From Symsagittifera roscoffensis (taxonomy: Eukaryota > Xenacoelomorpha > Acoela > Convolutidae), in NCBI RefSeq assembly GCF_963678635.1, contig NC_087063.1, positions 64,773,290 through 64,837,289 on the forward strand: 64,000 nucleotides of DNA. The letters run 5' to 3'. Positions 44,940 to 64,000 of the stretch are shown one piece after another. Under the pieces are notes generated by a model that was not told the origin of the DNA, did not search any database, and worked only from the letters and a program-made list of their open reading frames with translations. Numbering within the stretch: the first letter of the stretch is position 1; each line of letters starts with the position of its first letter. The position numbers and the translations under genes are program-made.

Positions 44940-45110
44940 TTGTTTCAGTTTTTTCTTCGTTTTTTGTTTTCCACGCAAAGTCAGGTGCCCCAAATAATCA
45001 TCGGACGGTGTCGAGTGATATATCTTATTGAAGTTCTTTCAGTCGTGATTCGAACGACATCAGAAAATTATCACTGTATCGAGAAAAACAGGTTTGAAGG
45101 TTTTGATTTT
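44940..45110 (-). repeat. Dispersed repeat R1, inverted copy
   Basis: Reverse complement of a block also at 47,195-47,330 and 55,755-55,890. On this strand it reads GTTTTCCACGCAAAGTC ... AATAATCATCGG ... TCGAGTGATATATC ... TCAGTCGTGATTCGAACG. Confidence 0.5.
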
Positions 45111-45479
45111 TATTCTAAATTCGAGCAAACAAAGCGAGCGAGCAGTCTTACAATAGCTCGTATGTTTAATTTAAGTCTATGAAAACTTAGGTTTACTCGA
45201 GTTAAGTGCGTTTCTCGAGTTTTTCAGCGCCATTTGGGAATCGAGCACTTGAAAAATTCAACAAATTTCAGTGAAATTCTTTGAAATATTTTTTTTCTAG
45301 CTGTTTTTCTACGAAAATAGCTTTCCAATTTGCCTATTTTACTGTGACTGTCGAGAATGCCTAAAATCTTAGTTTGTTCTATCACACCACGCAGAAACAA
45401 AACGACACAAATTTGAAAAACTTGCACAGTAACCGGCTATCCTTCAACTTTCAAATTGAAAAATTGCGAAAAAGTTAAA

Positions 45480-47190
45480 ACGCGTATAGAAACTTATATT
45501 TCAATTTCTTGATCAGGAGGCAACCTTGATTGTAAATGATCCAATTGTTTCGCCTCATATAAATAATCACGTGTGACTACTGCTGATTTGCAAGGTCTTT
45601 TGAAAATCTCCAAGTTGATATCCCGCTTTTTTCGTTAAACCGACTCTATTACGTTTTTCATCTTCTAAGATCAATATTCGTTTTCCGCGCTGACTTGTAT
45701 TGAATTGCAACATTTTTTGAATGAGAAGAAACAACTTTACAAATAAAATTCACGATTCATCAATTAGTGCAATCAAGGTTGTGGACTACATTTTTGATAT
45801 TAAGAGAACAAAAATACTCGTATCTCTCCTCAATAATTTGTTAGATATTTAAATCCAGGCTTCAGCATTTTAAAATTTTATCAATTTGATGTTTTTGCAC
45901 GCAGAACCAAATATGTTTTCAACATTTAAGCTGTATCGTATGTTGTTACGCTTAAAAAAGTTTTTGAGTTTGAATTCTTTGTTGATTTCAACAAGGTGAA
46001 TTAGCAACCCAACAAGGGAACGGGATGCTGTCAGGTTTGCTGAAGGAGTTGCAAATTGGGTCTCTCAATATGAATATTTAAATCTTTCTAGCTTACAAGA
46101 TACGACGATTTCAGTGTGTTTTTTCTAAAGTTATCTATAAATTTAGATCAAACAAGTTTACAAATTTTGACCTTCCGAACCTTTTAACATTGTGCTGTCA
46201 AGATACTCAAAGGGGTTTGTGACCGCTCAAATCCTTTTTAGTTTTCGAGACGTTTTTTCATGATTTTGAAAAATTATTCATAAATTTTTCAACTTACCAA
46301 CTCTCTAAAGAGGCGCAAATTTTGCCGCCAAATGTGAATGCTCAAATCTTTTTAATTTCCTAATTTCCAAGATATGGATTTTTTTACGATTTTTTCAAAA
46401 TGTTTCAAAATGTTTTTTTTTTCGGAATTGTCGACCCTTTGGTTGGGTGATGTCCGGTTATGACTAGCAGTTGCAGATATGGCCTTCATCCTAGTTTTTC
46501 TGCACAAACGTTTTTCATTTTCCGAAATTTACGTGTGTATTATATTAGAAATTTTTTTAAACAAAGACTGAAACTATAAAAAAAAATCTAAAATTTTAAG
46601 AGTTATTACGCAGGATTATACTATAGACGGTAGAAAATGATATATATAAAGTCTAATAAAATTGAAAAACTTGGTTACACAAGAATCTCCTTCATGAATT
46701 TAGTGTTTTTCCAAATATACATGATTTTTTTAAGCATGGAAAATGCAGTTGTATGCTTACGGCCAATTAAGGGTGTTATGTCTGTGTTAAAAACACAAAG
46801 ATCGGAAAACCAATAGTTTTGAGGGTTTGATCAATTTGTTTTTAAAAAAACCTTAAAGTTTTGCGCAGAAATATAACAAGGATAGCTGATTGCTGTGCAA
46901 TTAGCTCAGAATGTTCCGACCATATTTTCTTATTTTTTTCTGAAGTTTTTTTTTATTTTCTTCAAATTTGTGCGTGTTACAAAAAAAACTATTTGAATGC
47001 GCAGCAAGTTCTTAAATTAGGCTTAATTTACTTTTTTGTCATAAAAATGAATAATGAGCAAAAATTGTAAAAATAAAAAAAAGTTCTTGTTTCTGTTCCA
47101 AAAAATCATGTTTTCTCAGCCGAAAAGACCAATTTTTTACTCGCGCAAAATTAGACAAACTCAAAAACAGAGTATTTTTTTTGAAAGTGT
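45480..47190. other. Intergenic AT-rich DNA, nothing recognised
   Basis: T-rich sequence with no repeat family or ORF I can support; two short open frames here lack coding character. Confidence 0.3.
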
Positions 47191-47194
47191 TTTG

Positions 47195-47335
47195 CTGTTA
47201 TTCGAATCACGACTGAAACGGCTCATTTTGATATGTCACTCGATTTTTTTCCTCTGATTATTTGTGGTAGGTGATGTTGCGTGGAAAACAAAAAAAAACT
47301 AAAACACACCGAATACAAATTTCCAACTCATTTTT
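47195..47335 (+). repeat. Dispersed repeat R1
   Basis: TTATTCGAATCACGACTGAA ... TGATATGTCACTCGATTTTT ... GATTATTTGTGGTAGG ... GCGTGGAAAACAAAAA ... CACACCGAATACAAA, matching 55,755-55,890. Confidence 0.55.
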
Positions 47336-47399
47336 ATTTGTCGAAACAAACCTAGTTCTGCCTGTGTGGGAAACGAGGATCAACTGGTTAATTCGGCTC

Positions 47400-48157
47400 A
47401 TAACGCTTGTGATTAACAAGTGTTCTAAAATCGGAGTATAGATTTTTTGGGTTAACAATTTCTTAAACAAAATCAGTGAATCATTTGCTCAGCGTACTTT
47501 TATAGTATAGCAGAGTTAAAGGTACCAATTTTGACTGTTTAGCGTGGTAAAACGTCCTTGCTTCAGACGACAGTTGCCATGAGTTCAATTGTAGCCAGGA
47601 GATGATTTTTAATAAGTGCTGTTTTTTCTGGAAGAAATTTAACTATCTGACTTTTTTTGTCGGCTGATTTCCAAATCATGCAAATGTTTTCTGGTTGAGG
47701 CAAGTTTTGCCAGAGATGAAAAGGCTTTTGCTTCGTTCCTAAATTTTGTTAATTTGCTACTTCTGATTTTGTATAATTTCTGTTTTTTTTTAAAGTTTTT
47801 GTTTTGCTCAAAAGGTATATTCGGCTGAAATGGTATCAGCAAATGTATTGGCTGAGTCATTTAATATTGCGTTGTTTCAAGGGCAAAATTAGGTTTTCAT
47901 GCGTTTGTTCTTTTCATGAGGGGAAGTCCTCGAGTTTCACAGCTTTATAGCTCAAATCATCTTATGTTAGTTCTATTTTTGGCTGAACTAACGTCTACCC
48001 AAGTTAATCTCATAATTTTTCTTAAATTGAACATTATTTGAGACAAACTTATGAAGTTTTTGTAGCTATAGTTTTTAAATGTAGATGTTCCGACTCATTT
48101 TCTTTTTTTTGAATTGCATCGCAAGAGGTGCGAAGCTCTGCTTTGCCTCTGTATCAC
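47400..48157 (+). repeat. SINE-like family A head to tail-hairpin segment
   Basis: Head ACGCTTGTGATTAACAAGTG (47,402), a degenerate tRNA-like part (GCGTGGTAAAACGTCCTTGC ... CATGAGTTCAATTG, 47,540-47,595), the GTCGGCTGATTTCC module, and finally the tail hairpin GCGAAGCTCTGCTTTGCCTCT (48,130). This is the shortest head-to-tail interval in the window and the best candidate for a complete ~0.75 kb unit. Ends 73 nt before the MRPS18B ATG. Confidence 0.45.
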
Positions 48158-48205
48158 CGCTACGAAGTTTTGATCTCTTCGGAAGTTTCTAATCAATATA
48201 AGTGT

Positions 48206-48220
48206 TTTGCTATTTCAGTT
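48206..48220 (+). promoter_or_regulatory. Splice acceptor just upstream of MRPS18B
   Basis: TTTCTAATCAAT (branch-point-like) followed by TTTTGCTATTTCAG, only 9 nt before the ATG at 48,230. It implies either a 5'-UTR intron or a spliced-leader acceptor. Confidence 0.5.
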
Positions 48221-48229
48221 TATACCTAA

Positions 48230-48820
48230 ATGGCAATTAAAATTTTCAACGGTTTACGGAGTGTTGCGGGCTTATCTATAGCTCAAACAGGCCGTTCTCC
48301 ATGCTTATGTGATCGTCAGATTAGGATGTTCAATACATCACGACATTATCTCAAAGAACACGACGATAGCGTAAAAGGAAAAGTGTTCAAGTTCAAAGCA
48401 ATGACCTCTGCTATTAATCATGTTCCGAACGAAGATTTGAGTGGTAATTTTGGCGCTGACTATCTTAAATCTTCCCTGTATAAAAACACATATGGCGACA
48501 AATTTGTCTGGGAAGATTATAGAAGAAATTTCAAAGGTGCAATTCCGAAGTTGAAAACTAGGAAACAGTGTTTAGTGAAGAACTACATTAGGTCTGCAAA
48601 TCCTTGTCCGGTTTGTAGAGATCCAGACTTGAAGATCGACTACAGGAATCCGGAGCTTCTGAAGCAGTTTATTCATCCGTACAAAAAAGAAGTCTTGCAT
48701 ACTTTCCATACTAAAGTATGTCAACAAGTGCAGACCAAGATAGTGACTGAAGTTGAGAAAGCAAAACTGAAGGGGACTCTGACTTTTGACCTGGAAGACG
48801 TATTGGTCGTTAATTCTTGA
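48230..48820 (+). CDS. mrps18b: Mitochondrial small-subunit ribosomal protein mS40 (MRPS18B)
   Basis: Single coding exon of 196 residues, ATG to TGA. The N-terminus (residues ~1-45) is Arg/Ser-rich and nearly free of acidic residues, fitting a mitochondrial presequence. The conserved part begins WEDYRRNFKGAIP (94-106), then KTRKQC, then NPCPVCRDPDLKIDYRN (124-140) and LLKQF. These correspond to the DYRRNHKG, TRK-C, NPCPICRD and DFRN motifs of animal MRPS18B. That pattern separates it from MRPS18A and MRPS18C. The human protein is longer, with a C-terminal extension that is absent here. Role: structural component of the mitochondrial 28S subunit. It lies 0.6 kb upstream of Furry on the same strand. 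Confidence 0.9.
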   Translation: MAIKIFNGLRSVAGLSIAQTGRSPCLCDRQIRMFNTSRHYLKEHDDSVKGKVFKFKAMTSAINHVPNEDLSGNFGADYLKSSLYKNTYGDKFVWEDYRRNFKGAIPKLKTRKQCLVKNYIRSANPCPVCRDPDLKIDYRNPELLKQFIHPYKKEVLHTFHTKVCQQVQTKIVTEVEKAKLKGTLTFDLEDVLVVNS

Positions 48821-48974
48821 CTGAATTGTTGAATTTATTTTCTTAGCTAGCTAGATTTTAATGAGAAGATTCAATAGATTTCGAGTTTGAGTTTTAAGAA
48901 TGATAAAATTTAAGAAGGGTATGCGAGACTCCAATCGAATCACTATAAAATTGAAATCACTTTAAAGACCCTAT

Positions 48975-49065
48975 TGTAGGAGAGCGTGGTAAATCGGCCT
49001 AAATTTTTGGATTGCTCTTTTCAGAAGGAGAGCGCGGAAAATTGGCTCAAATTATTGTTAAGCAA
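48975..49065 (+). repeat. Short tandem repeat in the MRPS18B 3' region
   Basis: GGAGAGCGTGGTAAATCGGC and GGAGAGCGCGGAAAATTGGC occur about 49 nt apart, each followed by a YAAATT segment. Confidence 0.55.
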
Positions 49066-49168
49066 AACTAAAAAAAAACGAATGTAGGGCCATGGGAGTC
49101 ATCAGCAGTTCTGCCCTCTTGGAGACAATGTGTTATCGGCTTTAAAATTCTGAAGTCTGAATGTGTTA

Positions 49169-49174
49169 AATAAA
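49169..49174 (+). terminator. Polyadenylation signal, probably MRPS18B
   Basis: AATAAA 349 nt after the MRPS18B stop and 165 nt before the acceptor that precedes the Furry start. Confidence 0.45.
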
Positions 49175-49325
49175 GAAGCTAGAGCTTCCAAGATTGAGAT
49201 CGTTAAGATATTCTATTAAGTAACGCTAATTTGTGCTTCCCTCGTCAAAATAGAGCATGAAGTGTTAGTTACGCGTGCAATTTTTAAGTTTGTCCTAATT
49301 TAGTGACTGTGCTATATACGGTTTT

Positions 49326-49405
49326 CTGCTTCTTTGCAGGTTGATTTGATGGTAGAGATTTTTATTGGAGCAAAATGTAATGACATTATCAGGCCGGATG
49401 TGTGA
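49326..49405 (+). promoter_or_regulatory. Furry 5' acceptor and upstream ORF
   Basis: GGTTTTCTGCTTCTTTGCAG (ends 49,339) is a strong acceptor. Ten nucleotides later ATG 49,349 opens an 18-codon upstream ORF ending TGA 49,403-49,405, before the main ATG at 49,450. The uORF could lower Furry translation. Confidence 0.4.
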
Positions 49406-49449
49406 TCCACTTACCTGTCAGCTGTAATCTGATCTTACATCTCAAATAC

Positions 49450-62732
<13,283 letters not shown>

Positions 62733-62739
62733 GTATGAT

Positions 62740-63395
62740 GCGTACTTACGAGGCGCGGGTCTTGTTCTTGCTAATGGAATGCATTTTCTTTTGTTACTCT
62801 TTAGCCGTACCCCAAAAACGGCTCTAATGCACGGAACAATCTATACACTTTTTTAATTGGAGTTTCACTTGGCACATGTTTAAGAAGTACCTATGTTGAA
62901 ATGTTTAAAAAATTCCAAATACTGCTATGTTCAATTTGTTGTATTGAATTCAACATGTTAAGTTCCCAGGGTCATATACGATTTTTACCATACATCTGTT
63001 GATGCATGAATGCTGTAACTGTACATTTTTTTTCCTTCTTTCGAAATGCTAACTTTTTAAAGCTTTCGCCTGTAATTATTTAAAAAAAAACGAAATTCTA
63101 AAACATAAGGTGGGGTTTTGTCTGGGTACACTCAGCGGTTGCAATTATGGCCTCCAAATATTACCGCTCAAATCATTTTCCGTGATATTTCGTTGTTTTT
63201 GATTTTTTGGGTATTGTTTTACTAAAACTTAGATATAAAAAAACTAAAAGGAACTTTAAATTCTCAGCCCCATGATGAGGTAATGTCGAAATACATCCAG
63301 GGCTTGTAAATCTGGCCTGCAAATGTTTCTGCTCAAATAGTTTTGATTTCCGCTCAAATAGTTTTCTGCTCAAATAATTTCTTCAATTTGTTTTT
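62740..63395. other. Presumed Furry intron, no feature recognised
   Basis: T-rich sequence after the last identifiable Furry exon. The open frame continuing to 62,827 loses similarity and is probably intronic. Confidence 0.35.
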
Positions 63396-63396
63396 A

Positions 63397-63735
63397 CCCT
63401 TGCGATAAGCGAGGGTATTACGATCGGGTACTAGACTGTTTTTCCCGTAACATTTTTGTCCACAGGACTCATTGGACTCCTGGTGTACCTTGCTTCATAG
63501 TGAATTGAAATTTTGTAGTGTCTCCTGCACACTTAGCCTGGTGGTAACGACTACGCCTGGCAAAGGTCCTGTGTTTGAATCTGACCAGGACCAGTTTTTT
63601 TTTCAAACGGTAAATATTCCTGTTTAAAAAAATCGGCCTATTATTTTGTCTGTGTATGTTTTGTCGATTTAGTTGCAACATCTAAGAAACGTTTATTTTA
63701 GTTGTAGACAATTCTCACTGCAGGTGCTTTTGGCA
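63397..63735 (+). repeat. SINE-like family A copy
   Basis: Head CCCTTGCGATAAGCGAGGG (63,399), GGGTACTAGACTG and CCCGTAACA spacer, tRNA-like part CACACTTAGCCTGGTGGTAAC ... TGTGTTTGAATC (63,526-63,580), T tract, and tail GTCGATTTAGTTGCAACATC. The remaining bases to 64,000 repeat degenerate CGGCTT modules of the same family. Confidence 0.6.
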
Positions 63736-64000
63736 TTTAAAAAATCCGGCCGAATCGAAATTTGCTTTTCACATTATTTGTAATTTTACCAGCTCTATTT
63801 GTTTTTAAAAAAGTGTGTCTTTTTTTCGGCTTAATTAAAATCGACTTAGTGAGCTCTTATTGCGTCGTTGCGACCGCAAAAAAAGTTCTCATGCGCGTGT
63901 GTGCTCTGAAGTGAAAAGGGACTTAACTTTTTTATACGTTTAGAAATTTTTGATTTTTTTCGGCATGAAGGGTTTCTGGTCATCTATTTTTGGCTTTGTT

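Overview
The window looks like nuclear DNA of a small invertebrate animal. The evidence is three animal genes (a TLC-domain membrane protein, the mitochondrial ribosomal protein MRPS18B/mS40, and the morphogenesis scaffold Furry) with short canonical introns, AATAAA signals, AT-rich T-tract-filled intergenic DNA, tRNA-derived SINE-like repeats, and a very large env-bearing LTR retroelement. I cannot name the phylum. Several ATGs sit just downstream of strong splice acceptors, which would fit a spliced-leader animal, but this is not proven.

Bases 1 to about 17,915 are a Ty3/gypsy-type (Metaviridae-like) element on the + strand, entered just after or inside its 5' end. The sense strand is A/C-rich and G-poor throughout. 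Order: a repeat-rich leader; a small basic ORF overlapping the start of gag; gag with a CCHC knuckle; aspartic protease; reverse transcriptase, RNase H and integrase with a GPY/F-type tail; a non-coding gap; a 54-residue two-helix hydrophobic protein; a Pro/Ser-rich frame; an envelope glycoprotein; an intact 602-residue protein I do not recognise; a 1.7 kb non-coding stretch with a GC-richer island and an antisense ORF; and a candidate 3' LTR. Gag-pro, pol, the Pro-rich frame and env are each broken by in-frame stops and/or 1-nt shifts, so this copy is probably decayed, or the assembly has indel errors.

From 17.9 to 36.1 kb lies a TLCD4-like TLC-domain gene. Its first coding exon (19,610-19,692) is separated from the second by an 11.7 kb intron. 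That intron is full of repeats: a ~165-bp satellite, and a ~0.6 kb tRNA-like repeat array with a ~1.78 kb higher-order unit. The five exons join in frame to 379 codons.

From 36.1 to 48.2 kb the sequence is mostly repeats and AT-rich DNA. It holds three candidate short genes. The best is a two-exon 63-residue gene at 43,270-43,521 with a 60-nt intron and a polyadenylation signal.

At 48,230 MRPS18B begins (one coding exon). It is followed 0.6 kb later, same strand, by the 5' two thirds of Furry (49,450 to the right part of the window; 13 exons assembled with consistent phases, about 2,000 codons). Furry introns carry further repeats, including a foldback element with Tc1/mariner-like ends. The window ends in repeat-rich sequence, presumably Furry intron.
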